Positions 7,765-16,721 of a DNA stretch of 64,000 nucleotides are shown one piece after another. The stretch comes from Rhodospirillales bacterium 24-66-33 (GTDB lineage Bacteria; Pseudomonadota; Alphaproteobacteria; Reyranellales; Reyranellaceae), in assembly GCA_002281855.1 (NCBI GenBank), contig NCHQ01000001.1, positions 496,001 to 560,000 of the forward strand, given 5' to 3'. Both the position numbers and the translations under genes were made by a program. Under the pieces are notes generated by a model. It saw only the letters and a program-made list of their open reading frames with translations, was not told where the DNA came from and ran no database searches. Within the stretch, counting starts at the first letter, position 1; each line of letters starts with the position of its first letter.

Positions 7765-10136
7765 CAGGGCCTCCGTCCCTTGGCTCCGCCGATGCCGAGG
7801 CGCAGGGCATTGCCGATCACCAGCAGGGAGGAAGAGGACATGGCCACGGCCGCAATCAGCGGCGTCACGTGACCCAGGATCGCCAGCGGCACGGCGCCCA
7901 GGTTGTAGAGGAGCGCGAGGGCGAGGTTCTGGCGGACCAGCCGGTCGGCGCGGCGCGCCACGTCCAGGATTTCCGCGACCGGTCCCAGCGCGTCGCCCTG
8001 GAAGACGGCGTCGGCGGCGGACTGGGTGGCCTCGGCCGCGGTGGTCGGCGAGAGGGACGCGTGAGCGGCGGCGAGCGCCGGCGCATCGTTCAACCCGTCG
8101 CCCACCATCAGGACGCGTTTGCCTTCAGCCGCAAGTACGGCAAGGCGCTGGGCCTTCTCTGCCGGTGTGACGCCGGACCGCCATTCGGCGATGCCGGCCG
8201 CCGACGCCGCTTCGGCGACCGCGGCCTGCCGGTCGCCCGAGAGGACCTCGACGGCGAGGCCTGTCCGGCGCAGGGCGGCAACGGTCGCAGCGGCGTCCGG
8301 CCGCAGACGGTCGGCGAAAGCGAAGCGCAGGGGCGCGCGGTCCGGTTGCGAGAGCCACAGTTCGGACCGACCGTCATCCGGCGGATCCGCGACCCCGCAG
8401 AAGGAGGCCGACCCCAGTCGCACGCCATCGCACTCCAGCCCGGCGCCGGGATGTTCGACGACGCGCGTGGCCGGTGCCGCTTCCGGGACGGAACGCACGA
8501 GGGCGCGGGCCAGGGGATGGCGCGAGTTGAGGGCGAGCGACGCGGCCAGCCGCCGGGCCTCCTGATCGTCCGGCGCCGCCACCAGTTCGGGCCGGCCGAG
8601 CGTGAGCGTGCCGGTCTTGTCGAAGACGACGTGATCGACCTGCGCCAGGCGCTCGAGCGCCGTCGGCGACAGGAGAAGCACCCCGGACCGCAGCAGCCGT
8701 GTGCTGGCCACCACCTGGACGACCGGCACCGCCAAGGCCAGCGCACAGGGGCAGGTGATGATCAGAACAGCCGTCGAGATCAGCAGCGCGCGGTCCCAGG
8801 CGAGGCCGACCAGCAAGGTCCAGCCCAGGAAGGTCAGCAGGGCCGTCATGTGGACCACGGGCGCATAGGCGCGTGCGACCCGGTCCGCGAGGGCCACGAA
8901 ACGCGAGCGCCCGCGTTCGGCCGCTTCGACCAGGCGCACGATCTCCGAGAGCAGCGTGTTGTCGCCCGCAGCCGTCACCTTCACGCGCAGGGCCGCGCCG
9001 AGATTGATCGTGCCGGCGAAGGCCTTGACGCCGGGAAAGGCGGGCTGCGGCAGGCTCTCTCCCGTCACCAGGGACGCATCCAGAGAGGAGACACCCTCGC
9101 TCACGATGCCGTCGGCGCCCAGCCGCTCGCCGGCGGCGACCAGCAGCACGTCATCGGGCAGAAGAGCGTCGACGCGCCGCGACTGCGTACTGCCGTCGGT
9201 GCCGACGACCGTCGCGCTGCGGCTCGACAGCGCCAGCAGCGCATGCACGGCCTGCCGGGCACGTCCGCGCGCGCGGCGGTCGAGATAGCGTCCGATCAGC
9301 AGGAAGAAGAGCAGGGTGATGGCCGAATCGAAATAGGCGTGCTGCTCGCCGGCCCACGCCTCGTGCAGGCTGACGATGCAGGCGAACGTGACGCCGATCG
9401 AGATCGGCACGTCCATGTTTGTGCGCCCACCGCGAAGCGCGTTCAGGGCGGAGCGGAAGAAGGGCCGGCCGGCATAGGCGACGGCCGGCAGGGCGATGGC
9501 CGCCGACAGCCAGTGGAAGAGGGCGCGGGTCGCCTCGCCCATCGATCCGTCATGACCGGCCCAGACGGCGACCGAGAGCAGCATCACGTTGGCTGCCGCG
9601 AAGCCCGCGACCGCCAGGGCGCGCAGCAGCTCGCGCGTCTCGCGATCGTCGCCGGCCGCCGCGGCGATGGTGTCGTAGGGGGCCAGCCGGAAGCCGAGGG
9701 CGGCGACCAGGCCGGCATGTCCGTTGGCGTCGTCGACCGCGCCCTGCCACGCCAGCGACAGCCGCCGGGTGGAGAGATGGACCCGCGCGCGCGTGACCGT
9801 GGGATTGCGCGCCAGCAAGCTCTCGATCAGCCAGACGCAGGCGGCGCAGTCGAGCCCGTCGACCAGAAGCTCCAGCGAGGCGCCCCCGTGCCCGTCGGGC
9901 TTGGCATAGGCGGCGAAGTCGATGTCGAGCGGTTCGGGCCGGTGGGCACGCGTCTGTTCGAGGCGGCGGTAGAAGGCGCCGAGTCCGGCGGCGCCGATGA
10001 TGGCGTGCGCGCTGGCGCAGCCCGGGCAACAGAACTGTGCGTCCGGCGCGCCCCGCAGCGTCTCGCCGCAATGCGCGCAGGTTCGCGCGGCCGCGGGAGC
10101 GGAGACGGCAGGGGCATAGAGGACCGCGTCGGTCAC
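7764..10136 (-). CDS. ccoI: Copper-translocating P1B-type ATPase CcoI (FixI)
   Basis: A 790-residue copper ATPase needed for cbb3 oxidase biogenesis. The N-terminus has a cysteine-rich segment (CAHCGETL at 20 and CCPGC at 36) and a heavy-metal domain with GLDCAAC (Cys97 and Cys100). Later come about eight helices with the metal-site motif CPC (ITCPCALALAVP), the phosphorylation motif DKTGTLT and the hinge GDGLNDAPAL. The ATPase exports Cu+ for delivery to the CuB site. The start is a GTG at 10136, overlapping the ccoH stop by four bases. It sits between ccoH and ccoS as in other alphaproteobacteria. Confidence 0.95.
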   Translation of the reverse strand: MTDAVLYAPAVSAPAAARTCAHCGETLRGAPDAQFCCPGCASAHAIIGAAGLGAFYRRLEQTRAHRPEPLDIDFAAYAKPDGHGGASLELLVDGLDCAACVWLIESLLARNPTVTRARVHLSTRRLSLAWQGAVDDANGHAGLVAALGFRLAPYDTIAAAAGDDRETRELLRALAVAGFAAANVMLLSVAVWAGHDGSMGEATRALFHWLSAAIALPAVAYAGRPFFRSALNALRGGRTNMDVPISIGVTFACIVSLHEAWAGEQHAYFDSAITLLFFLLIGRYLDRRARGRARQAVHALLALSSRSATVVGTDGSTQSRRVDALLPDDVLLVAAGERLGADGIVSEGVSSLDASLVTGESLPQPAFPGVKAFAGTINLGAALRVKVTAAGDNTLLSEIVRLVEAAERGRSRFVALADRVARAYAPVVHMTALLTFLGWTLLVGLAWDRALLISTAVLIITCPCALALAVPVVQVVASTRLLRSGVLLLSPTALERLAQVDHVVFDKTGTLTLGRPELVAAPDDQEARRLAASLALNSRHPLARALVRSVPEAAPATRVVEHPGAGLECDGVRLGSASFCGVADPPDDGRSELWLSQPDRAPLRFAFADRLRPDAAATVAALRRTGLAVEVLSGDRQAAVAEAASAAGIAEWRSGVTPAEKAQRLAVLAAEGKRVLMVGDGLNDAPALAAAHASLSPTTAAEATQSAADAVFQGDALGPVAEILDVARRADRLVRQNLALALLYNLGAVPLAILGHVTPLIAAVAMSSSSLLVIGNALRLGIGGAKGRRP

Positions 10137-10609
10137 CTGAGGAACATCCGGCGCGTCTGCGCAAAGCGCTGGCCGCCCCGCTCGACGGAGATGTCGACGT
10201 CCCAGTTGCCGCGCGCCGGCAGGGCGACGTGGCCGGCGTGGCGGCCGATCTCGACGGCTTCCATCGCAACGCCCACGACGGCGCCCTTCTCGGCCGGCCG
10301 TACCAGCGCCACGGCGACCTGCGCGCCGGCGAGCGGCTGGCCGGTACGATCGAACACGGCGATTTCGAGATCGTCGCTGCCGGGGCGCCAGGTCGGCTCG
10401 ACCCGCCAGCCGAGCGCATCGCGGGCCTGTTGGGCGGCGATGACCTCGTTGAAGTGCAGACCGCGGTCGCGCGGCTTTGGTGTGTAGAGGCCGGAGAAGG
10501 ATCCGACTGCGACCCCGATCATCGTCCCGTTGACGGCGAAAACGATCGCGAACCCCGCAACGAAGAGCCAGGGGATGTGGCGGCCGCGTGCAGCAGTGGT
10601 GGCGTTCAT
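10133..10609 (-). CDS. ccoH: cbb3 oxidase assembly protein CcoH (FixH)
   Basis: A 158-residue FixH-family protein with a single N-terminal membrane anchor (WLFVAGFAIVFAVNGTMIGVAV, about residues 14-35) and a periplasmic immunoglobulin-like domain ending RGNWDVDISVERGGQRFAQ. CcoH interacts with the oxidase subunits during assembly in characterised systems. I chose the ATG at 10609, preceded by GGAGAGAGCC. The gene lies 10 bp downstream of ccoG and overlaps the GTG start of ccoI. Confidence 0.92.
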   Translation of the reverse strand: MNATTAARGRHIPWLFVAGFAIVFAVNGTMIGVAVGSFSGLYTPKPRDRGLHFNEVIAAQQARDALGWRVEPTWRPGSDDLEIAVFDRTGQPLAGAQVAVALVRPAEKGAVVGVAMEAVEIGRHAGHVALPARGNWDVDISVERGGQRFAQTRRMFLR

Positions 10610-10619
10610 GGCTCTCTCC

Positions 10620-12092
10620 TCAGCGTCCCGGGCCGACGAAGACAGCGTCGTGCGACGCACGCCCGCCGCTGGCTTCGTCGCGCACGGTGAAGGTGATGGG
10701 CTTTGCGCCGGCCGGCGCCGCGGATGCCGGCACCGTGACGAAGACGCGGAATGTGCCCACGGTGTCGGGCTGGACGGACAGCGTCGCCGTCGCACCGCTG
10801 CCGTCGACGTCGGCGCCGACGAAGCCCAGTTGCGCCGACGGCAGGCCGTCGATCTCGAGCCGGACATGCTGGGGCGTGCGACGCTTGTTCAGCACCTTGA
10901 CGGCATAGGAGTTGCGGATGTCGCCGTTGGACAGGCGCACGAAGTTCGGGTTGCGGTCGCGCTGCACCGTCAGCTCGGTGTCGGCGCGCAGCGCGAAGAC
11001 CACCAGCATGACGGCGGCAACGACGCTGAGCAGGGCGGCGTAGAGCAGGGTGCGCGCCCGGACCGGCCGCCACGGCACGGCAGCGGCACCGGTTTCCTTC
11101 GCCTGCTGCGCAGCCAGCGTATCCCAGCGGATCAGCCCGGTCGGACGCCCGACCTTGTCCATCGTCTGCGTGCAGGCGTCGATGCACAGGCCGCAGCCGA
11201 TGCATTCGATCTGCTGGCCGTCGCGGATGTCGATACCCGTCGGGCAGACGGCGACGCAGAGATTGCAGTCGATGCAGTCACCGCGGCCGGCCCAGCTGTC
11301 GCCGGCCTTGTGCTTGCCCCGCTTTTCGCCGCGCCACTTCTGATAGGTGACGATGAGGCTCTGCTCGTCGAGCATCGCGGCCTGGAAGCGCGGCCACGGG
11401 CACATGTACGTGCAGACCTGCTCGCGCGCCCAGCCGGCCAGGACATAGGTCGTGGCGGTGAAGAGGCCTGCGAAGACATAGACTTCCATCGAGGCCTCGC
11501 CGCGGAAGATCTTCACCAGCGTGGTCGGGGCGTCGACAAAGTAGAAGACCCAGGCGCCGCCGGTGGCCGCGGCGATGGCCAGCCAGGCGGTGTGCTTCAG
11601 GGTCTTGCGTGCGGCCTTGGCCGCCGATAGCGGCTGGCGGTCGAGCCGCATGCGCTCGTTGCGGTCGCCCTCGATCAGCCGCTCGACCCACATGAAGAGG
11701 TCGGTCCAGACGGTCTGCGGGCAGGTGAAGCCGCACCAGACGCGGCCGAACAGGGACGAGGCGAAGAACAGGCCGAACGCGCCCAGGATCAGGAACCCCG
11801 TGACGAAGTAGATTTCCTGCGGCCAGATGACGACGTCGAAGAACCAGCCGCGACGATGGTCGAGATCGATCAGGATGGCCTGCGAGGGCGCGCCGGGGCC
11901 GCGATCCCAGCGCAGCCAGGGCACGGCATAGTAGAGGCCGAGAAGCAGGACGAGCGTCGCCCATTTGATCTGTCGCCACTTTCCCGCGATCGCGCGAGGA
12001 TAGACCCTCGTGCGCGGGGCATAGAGCGGCGGCGGCTCCGGCGTCGGCGGCCGGGGCGGGGCCATGTCGGCCTTGCGGGCGGGGGAGACCAT
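10620..12092 (-). CDS. ccoG: Cytochrome c oxidase accessory protein CcoG (FixG), ferredoxin-like
   Basis: A 490-residue membrane protein with several helices and two ferredoxin-type 4Fe-4S motifs, CIDCNLCVAVCP and CIGCGLCIDAC, in the middle. An upstream CGFTCPQTVWTD and a CTYMCPW motif are also typical of CcoG. The C-terminus forms an immunoglobulin-like domain (the FixG C domain). CcoG is proposed to reduce Cu2+ during cbb3 assembly. It starts 20 bp downstream of the ccoP stop and is followed by ccoH. The ATG at 12092 gives a short proline-rich leader; a second in-frame Met (residue 10) is possible. Confidence 0.95.
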   Translation of the reverse strand: MVSPARKADMAPPRPPTPEPPPLYAPRTRVYPRAIAGKWRQIKWATLVLLLGLYYAVPWLRWDRGPGAPSQAILIDLDHRRGWFFDVVIWPQEIYFVTGFLILGAFGLFFASSLFGRVWCGFTCPQTVWTDLFMWVERLIEGDRNERMRLDRQPLSAAKAARKTLKHTAWLAIAAATGGAWVFYFVDAPTTLVKIFRGEASMEVYVFAGLFTATTYVLAGWAREQVCTYMCPWPRFQAAMLDEQSLIVTYQKWRGEKRGKHKAGDSWAGRGDCIDCNLCVAVCPTGIDIRDGQQIECIGCGLCIDACTQTMDKVGRPTGLIRWDTLAAQQAKETGAAAVPWRPVRARTLLYAALLSVVAAVMLVVFALRADTELTVQRDRNPNFVRLSNGDIRNSYAVKVLNKRRTPQHVRLEIDGLPSAQLGFVGADVDGSGATATLSVQPDTVGTFRVFVTVPASAAPAGAKPITFTVRDEASGGRASHDAVFVGPGR

Positions 12093-12111
12093 CGTTCGAC
12101 CCGCACCGCGC

Positions 12112-12972
12112 CTAGCGGTCGCCGCCCAGCGCGTGGACGTAGACCGCCAGCATCTTCATCGTCGCCTCGTCGAGGCGGCCGCTCCACGCCGGCATGCTGC
12201 CGTTGCGCGCATAGAAGATCGAGCGGTAGATGGCGTCACGGCTGCCGCCATAGAGCCAGATCCCGTCCGACAGGCTGGGTGCGCCCAGTTCCTGGTCGCC
12301 CTTGCCGCCGGCCTTGTGACAGGCAACGCACTGCTCCTCGAAGATCTTCGCGCCTTCGGGCGTGGCCTTCGCCTTGCCGGACAGGCTGAGCACGTAGTCG
12401 GTCACGGCCGCCACCTGCGCCCCGGTCAGCAGCCCGTCGGCGCCGAAGCGCGGCATCATCGACTGGCGGGACTTGTCGTCGGTGTTGCGAATCCCGTGCT
12501 CGATGGTGGCGTAGATCTGGTCGATGCTGCCACCCCAGATCCAGTCGTCGTCCACCAGGTTGGGGAAGCCCGTGCTGCCGCCGCCGCCGGCGCCATGGCA
12601 CTGCATGCAGTTGGTCTGGAAGGCCGAGCGGCCGCCCGCCATGGCGAAGTTGAACAGTTCCGGATCCTTGCGGATGTCGGCCAGCGATGCGGTGCGGATG
12701 CGGTCGACGAAAGCTGAGCGTTCCTTCGTCTGGGCACTGAGTTCCTGCCGCAGCTCCGCCCGGCTCGAATAGCCGAGCAGACCCTGCGTATGGCCGGTGA
12801 GCCACGGCCACGACGGGTACAGGGCGCAGTAGACGACGGCGAAGGCAATGCAGGCGTAGAAGGTATAGACCCACCATGTCGGCAGCGGCGTGTTCAGTTC
12901 CTTGACGCCGTCCCACTCGTGGCCGGTGGTGTTCTGGCCGGACAGTGTGTCTTTCTCGATCTTGGTTGGCAT
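12112..12972 (-). CDS. ccoP: cbb3-type cytochrome c oxidase subunit III (CcoP/FixP)
   Basis: A 286-residue dihaem cytochrome c, the normal size for alphaproteobacterial CcoP. The N-terminus HEWDGVKELNTPLPTWWV precedes the single membrane helix (about residues 32-52). Two haem c motifs are seen, CMQCH and CVACH, in the two periplasmic domains. CcoP passes electrons from the cytochrome c pool to CcoO and the binuclear centre. It follows ccoQ after 10 bp. Confidence 0.96.
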   Translation of the reverse strand: MPTKIEKDTLSGQNTTGHEWDGVKELNTPLPTWWVYTFYACIAFAVVYCALYPSWPWLTGHTQGLLGYSSRAELRQELSAQTKERSAFVDRIRTASLADIRKDPELFNFAMAGGRSAFQTNCMQCHGAGGGGSTGFPNLVDDDWIWGGSIDQIYATIEHGIRNTDDKSRQSMMPRFGADGLLTGAQVAAVTDYVLSLSGKAKATPEGAKIFEEQCVACHKAGGKGDQELGAPSLSDGIWLYGGSRDAIYRSIFYARNGSMPAWSGRLDEATMKMLAVYVHALGGDR

Positions 12973-12982
12973 GGCCGGTCCT

Positions 12983-13135
12983 TCAGCGGTCGTCGTCGAG
13001 GGGGATGCGGGCGTCTTTCTCGAAGCGCTTCCGGTTGCGCGGCCGCAGCGCCCAGTAGACGATCAGAAGAAAGATGATGACGGCCCAGACCGTCCAGAAG
13101 GAGGCGAGGAATTCGTGCAGACTCTCGAGGGTCAT
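12983..13135 (-). CDS. ccoQ: cbb3-type oxidase subunit IV (CcoQ/FixQ), 50 aa
   Basis: A 50-codon gene beginning MTLESLHEFLASFW with one membrane helix (VWAVIIFLLIVYWAL) followed by the basic stretch RPRNRKRFEK and the acidic tail. This is the standard CcoQ form: a single-span subunit that stabilises interaction of CcoP with the CcoNO core. A GGAGGAGCC-like site is upstream. It lies exactly between ccoO and ccoP. Confidence 0.95.
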   Translation of the reverse strand: MTLESLHEFLASFWTVWAVIIFLLIVYWALRPRNRKRFEKDARIPLDDDR

Positions 13136-13148
13136 GGCGGGCTCCTCT

Positions 13149-13874
13149 CTATTGCTTCAGCCGGTCCGGCGGGATGTCGCCGAATTGCACCAGCGTCCCC
13201 AGCATCTGCAGGTAGGCGACGAGCGCATCCATCTCGGTGATCGTGCTCGTCTCGCCGTTGAACTTGGCGACCGGCGCGCGGGGATAGCGCTTCTGCATGG
13301 CCGTCGGATCGCGGTCCGGATCGACCTGCGCCTCGAGATCGGCGCGCGCGTTGGCGATCATCTCGTCGGTGTAGGGTGTGCCGACGCTGCGCAGCGTGCG
13401 GAGATGCTGGGCGATGTCGGCATAGTTGAGCGGGCTGTTCGCCAGGAAGGGGTATGCCGGCATCACGCTCTCCGGCACGACGGCGCGGGGCGAGGCGAGA
13501 TGGGCGACGTGCCAGTCGTTCGAGTAGCGGCCGCCGACGCGCGCGAGATCCGGTCCCGTGCGCTTGGAGCCCCACTGGAAGGGCTTGTCGTACATGCTCT
13601 CGGCCGCGAGGCTGTAATGGCCGTAGCGCTCGACCTCGTCCTTGAACGGCCGGATCTGCTGGCTGTGGCAGAGATAGCAGCCTTCGCGGATGTAAATGTT
13701 GCGGCCCATCAGCTCGAGCGGCGTGTACGGGCGCATGCCGTCGATGCGCTCGATCGTCGTCTCGACGGTGAACAGCGGGATGATCTGCACCAGGCCGCCG
13801 ATCGATACCGTGATCAGCGTCAGGACGAGCATCAGGATGACGTTCTTCTCGATCGTCTCGTGGCGGATAAACAT
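13149..13874 (-). CDS. ccoO: cbb3-type cytochrome c oxidase subunit II (CcoO/FixO)
   Basis: A 241-residue monohaem cytochrome c with an N-terminal membrane anchor (residues about 10-32) and a haem motif CYLCH near residue 67 followed by SQQIRPF, as in known CcoO. The later [12 protein letters not shown] carries the methionine region expected for haem ligation. It accepts electrons from CcoP and passes them to CcoN. It is 10 bp downstream of ccoN, with AAGGAGCG before the ATG. Confidence 0.96.
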   Translation of the reverse strand: MFIRHETIEKNVILMLVLTLITVSIGGLVQIIPLFTVETTIERIDGMRPYTPLELMGRNIYIREGCYLCHSQQIRPFKDEVERYGHYSLAAESMYDKPFQWGSKRTGPDLARVGGRYSNDWHVAHLASPRAVVPESVMPAYPFLANSPLNYADIAQHLRTLRSVGTPYTDEMIANARADLEAQVDPDRDPTAMQKRYPRAPVAKFNGETSTITEMDALVAYLQMLGTLVQFGDIPPDRLKQ

Positions 13875-13884
13875 GGGACGCTCC

Positions 13885-15351
13885 TTACGCCGCGAGTGCC
13901 GGTTGGGTGGTTCGGGTGGCGAGCGTCTCCGTTTCGGTGCGGATGGTTCGCCACATGTTGTAGGCCATGATCAGCCCGCCGCTCAGGAAGCAGACGCCAC
14001 CCAGGAGACGGATCAGGTAGAAGGGATGCATGGCAGCGACCGTTTCGACGAACGAGTACTGGAGGAACCCGAGCTCGTCGTACGCGCGCCACATCAGGCC
14101 CTGCATGATGCCGCTCACCCACATCGCCGTGATGTAGAGAACGATGCCGATGGTCGCGATCCAGTAGTGCCAGCTGATGAGGCGCGTGGACCACATGGCC
14201 GGGCGGTTCCACATCTTCGGCACCAGGTAGTACATCGTGCCGAACACGATGAAGGCGACCCAGCCCAGCGCGCCGGAATGCACGTGTCCGATCGTCCAGT
14301 CGGTATAGTGGCTGAGCGAGTTGACCGCCTTGATCGACATGACCGGCCCCTCGAAGGTCGCCATGCCGTAGAAGCCGACGGCGGTCACGGAGAAGCGCAG
14401 GCCCGGATCGGTGCGGAGCTTGTCCCAGGCGCCCGACAGCGTCATCAGGCCGTTGATCATGCCGCCCCAGCTCGGCATCCAGAGCATCACCGAGAAGGCC
14501 ATTCCCAGGGTCTGGGCCCAGTCGGGCAGGGACGTGTAGTGCAGGTGATGCGGACCGGCCCAGATGTACAGGAACACCAGGGACCAGAAATGGATGATCG
14601 ACAGCCGGTAGGAGTAGACCGGCCGGTTCGCCGCCTTGGGAATGTAATAGTACATCATGCCCAGGAAGGCCGCGGTCAGGAAGAAGCCGACGGCGTTGTG
14701 GCCGTACCACCACTGGATCATCGCATCCTGCACGCCCGACCAGGCGCCGTAGCTCTTGGTCCCGGTGACCGAGACCGGCAGGGCGAGATTGTTGACGATG
14801 TGGAGCATCGCGATGGTGATGATGAAGGCGAGATAGAACCAGTTGGCCACGTAGATGTGCGGCTCCTCGCGCTTCATCACCGTGCCGAGATAGGCGATCA
14901 GGTAGGCCACCCAGACGATGGTGAGCCAGAGATCCACGAACCATTCGGGCTCGGCGTACTCCTTGCTCTGCGTGATGCCGAACAGGTAGCCGAGCGCCGC
15001 GGCGACGATGAAGAACTGGTAACCCAGGAGCACGAACCAGCCGAGCGGCTCGCCGCCGAACAGCCGGGCGCGGCAGGTCCTCTGCACCACATGAAAGGCC
15101 GTGCCGATCAGCGCGGTACCGCCGAAGGCGAAGACGGCGGCGGACGTGTGGAGCGGCCGCAGGCGGCCGAAGGTGAGGTAGGGGCTGTCGAAGCTGAGCT
15201 GCGGCCAGACGAGCTGGGCCGCGATGACGACGCCTACCAGAAAGGCCGCGATGCCCCAGAACATCGTCAATATGACGGCCGCGCGTATCACGTCCTCGAC
15301 GTAACGCGGCGCCGGACGCTGGTCGGCTGTCAATACGGCTTGGCTCGGCAT
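13885..15351 (-). CDS. ccoN: cbb3-type cytochrome c oxidase subunit I (CcoN/FixN)
   Basis: A 488-residue haem-copper oxidase catalytic subunit with about twelve helices. The conserved histidine segments are visible, for example [13 protein letters not shown], the HHLHYT pair in [15 protein letters not shown], and [12 protein letters not shown]. It reduces O2 to water with high affinity and pumps protons. It is first in an operon of at least nine minus-strand genes (ccoNOQP-ccoGHIS and a 64-residue protein). An exact FixK-type box is centred 60 bp upstream of its ATG, so expression should be microaerobic. Confidence 0.97.
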   Translation of the reverse strand: MPSQAVLTADQRPAPRYVEDVIRAAVILTMFWGIAAFLVGVVIAAQLVWPQLSFDSPYLTFGRLRPLHTSAAVFAFGGTALIGTAFHVVQRTCRARLFGGEPLGWFVLLGYQFFIVAAALGYLFGITQSKEYAEPEWFVDLWLTIVWVAYLIAYLGTVMKREEPHIYVANWFYLAFIITIAMLHIVNNLALPVSVTGTKSYGAWSGVQDAMIQWWYGHNAVGFFLTAAFLGMMYYYIPKAANRPVYSYRLSIIHFWSLVFLYIWAGPHHLHYTSLPDWAQTLGMAFSVMLWMPSWGGMINGLMTLSGAWDKLRTDPGLRFSVTAVGFYGMATFEGPVMSIKAVNSLSHYTDWTIGHVHSGALGWVAFIVFGTMYYLVPKMWNRPAMWSTRLISWHYWIATIGIVLYITAMWVSGIMQGLMWRAYDELGFLQYSFVETVAAMHPFYLIRLLGGVCFLSGGLIMAYNMWRTIRTETETLATRTTQPALAA

Positions 15352-15404
15352 GCTTACTCCCCGAATGGTCGCGGGGACACTAGGAGACGGTGCCGGTCGC
15401 TCCC

Positions 15405-15418
15405 TTGATTTGGGTCAA
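15405..15418. promoter_or_regulatory. FNR/FixK-type box between ccoN and a DUF2189 gene
   Basis: TTGAT-TTGG-GTCAA matches the TTGAY-N4-RTCAA consensus exactly. The centre is 60 bp from the ccoN ATG and 64 bp from the divergent start at 15476, so a single site could serve both directions. Confidence 0.85.
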
Positions 15419-15475
15419 GGCCATCGCGCCGGACGGCGGATCACAATGCCGCATGCAATCCGAATGCGAGGCGCC

Positions 15476-16312
15476 ATGAGCGAGACCATTGCGGTGTTCC
15501 CGACGCCCCGGCCCTTCATCCGGCGCGTTCCCGTCGATCGCCCCTGGACATGGCTCGCCGCCGGCTGGCGCGACATCGTGGCCGCCCCCGGCGCCAGCCT
15601 GTCCTATGGGCTCGTGCCGGTGGCCGCCGGCTGGCTCGCCATTGTGTTGATGCTGCGCTTCGATCTGCCCTATCTCGTGTTGCCGCTCAGCGCCGGCTTC
15701 TTCTATGTCGGCCCCTTCATCGCCACCGGCCTGTACGAGATCAGCCGCCGCCTCGAGGCCGGGCAGCCGGTGGACGGGAAATCCACCTTGATGGCGTGGC
15801 GGAGGAATCCCGAGCAGATCGCGCTCATGGGCGTGCTTCTCCTCCTCTTCCATCTGGCCTGGATGAGAATGGCGCAGCTCCTGTTCGCCCTCTTCGAGTT
15901 TCGCACCGTCCCGTCCTGGGACCGCTTTCTCGACCTCGTCTGGACGACCTCGAAGAGCCTGCCGTTCCTGGCGCTGGGCATGGGGCTCGGCGCCTTTCTG
16001 GCGGCCATCGCCTTCGCGATCGGCGCTTTCTCCATCCCCTATCTCCTGGACCGGCGGAACTCGAACATGTTCGAGGCGATCGCGACCTCGGTTGCGGCCA
16101 CGCGTCTCAATTTCCGGCCGATGCTCCTGTGGGCCGGCGTGATCGTGTTCCTCACCGGCCTCGGCATGATAGTGGGACTGCTGGGGCTGGTCGTGACCCT
16201 GCCGCTGGTCGCGCACGCCACCTGGCATGCCTATCGCGACGTCATCCGCTTCGAGCCGGAGCCCGCCGAGGCGACCTCCCTGCCGCAGCAGACCCTACGT
16301 AATATTCCTTAG
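15476..16312 (+). CDS. DUF2189-type integral membrane protein
   Basis: About 278 residues with six or so hydrophobic helices, including LSYGLVPVAAGWLAIVLML near residue 42 and LLWAGVIVFLTGLGMIVGLL near 220. The pattern FPTPRPFIRRVPVDRPWTWLAAGWRD followed by a polytopic region matches the DUF2189 (COG5473) family as I recall it; function is unknown. I chose the ATG at 15476, where the family N-terminus begins. It is divergent from ccoN and shares the FixK-type box between them, so co-regulation with the oxidase is likely. Its stop codon lies inside the 39-bp FixJ-like element at 16294. Confidence 0.82.
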   Translation: MSETIAVFPTPRPFIRRVPVDRPWTWLAAGWRDIVAAPGASLSYGLVPVAAGWLAIVLMLRFDLPYLVLPLSAGFFYVGPFIATGLYEISRRLEAGQPVDGKSTLMAWRRNPEQIALMGVLLLLFHLAWMRMAQLLFALFEFRTVPSWDRFLDLVWTTSKSLPFLALGMGLGAFLAAIAFAIGAFSIPYLLDRRNSNMFEAIATSVAATRLNFRPMLLWAGVIVFLTGLGMIVGLLGLVVTLPLVAHATWHAYRDVIRFEPEPAEATSLPQQTLRNIP

Positions 16313-16332
16313 TTCAATCCCCGAATGGCCGG
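16294..16332 (+). promoter_or_regulatory. FixJ-like promoter element, copy A
   Basis: This 39-base stretch matches 23201-23239 (ahead of fixK) at 32 positions with no gaps. It shares CCTACGTA, then CCTTAGTTCAA, then AATGG. The TACGTA...CCTTA core resembles FixJ binding sites at rhizobial fixK promoters, from memory. It lies 80 bp upstream of the small gene at 16412. Confidence 0.6.
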
Positions 16333-16411
16333 CCGGCGGGCGAACTCGTAACGACAGGTGCGAGGGTGCGTGCCGGTCGGCGCGATGGCAGATCGTTCAG
16401 GGGAGAGGGTC

Positions 16412-16546
16412 ATGCTGAAGCAACGGAAGCCAATGACACCCGACGAATTCGTCCACGATGTCGGCGGCATCGCCCTTTGGCTGTTCGCGGCCATTCTGGT
16501 CGTGCTGGCACTGGCCACCTTTCTCGAGGTGCTCGCGGGCTTCTGA
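16412..16546 (+). CDS. Small single-span membrane protein, 44 aa
   Basis: A short gene (MLKQRKPMTPDEFVHDVGG...) with one membrane helix, about residues 21-41 (ALWLFAAILVVLALATFLEV). GGGGAGAGGG lies directly before the ATG, which makes this the preferred start over upstream in-frame ATGs. It is not a family I can name. The FixJ-like element about 80 bp upstream makes it a probable direct target of the oxygen-sensing system, alongside fixK, which is unusual for so small a protein. No other gene follows on this strand before 17561. Confidence 0.65.
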   Translation: MLKQRKPMTPDEFVHDVGGIALWLFAAILVVLALATFLEVLAGF

Positions 16547-16600
16547 GGGCGAGGGCCGACCGCCCGACAGGCGGTCGAACGAGCCGGAGTCCGAGCCAAT

Positions 16601-16627
16601 AAACGAAACAAACGAAATAAACGAAAT
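16601..16627. repeat. Three tandem 9-bp repeats in an A-rich island
   Basis: The unit AAACGAAAY is repeated three times without gaps (16601-16609, 16610-16618, 16619-16627). The surrounding 60 bases are strikingly A-rich for this G+C-rich window. It lies between the 44-residue membrane protein and the 3' end of the convergent DsbD_2-type gene. Function is unknown. Confidence 0.8.
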
Positions 16628-16721
16628 AATTGAATCGAATGTCGCAGCCCCTGAATTTCGTGTCGTGGCGCTCGCCGGCGAAATAATGTTGCTCGTCGGG
16701 GCTTGCGGCGACCTATTTGGC

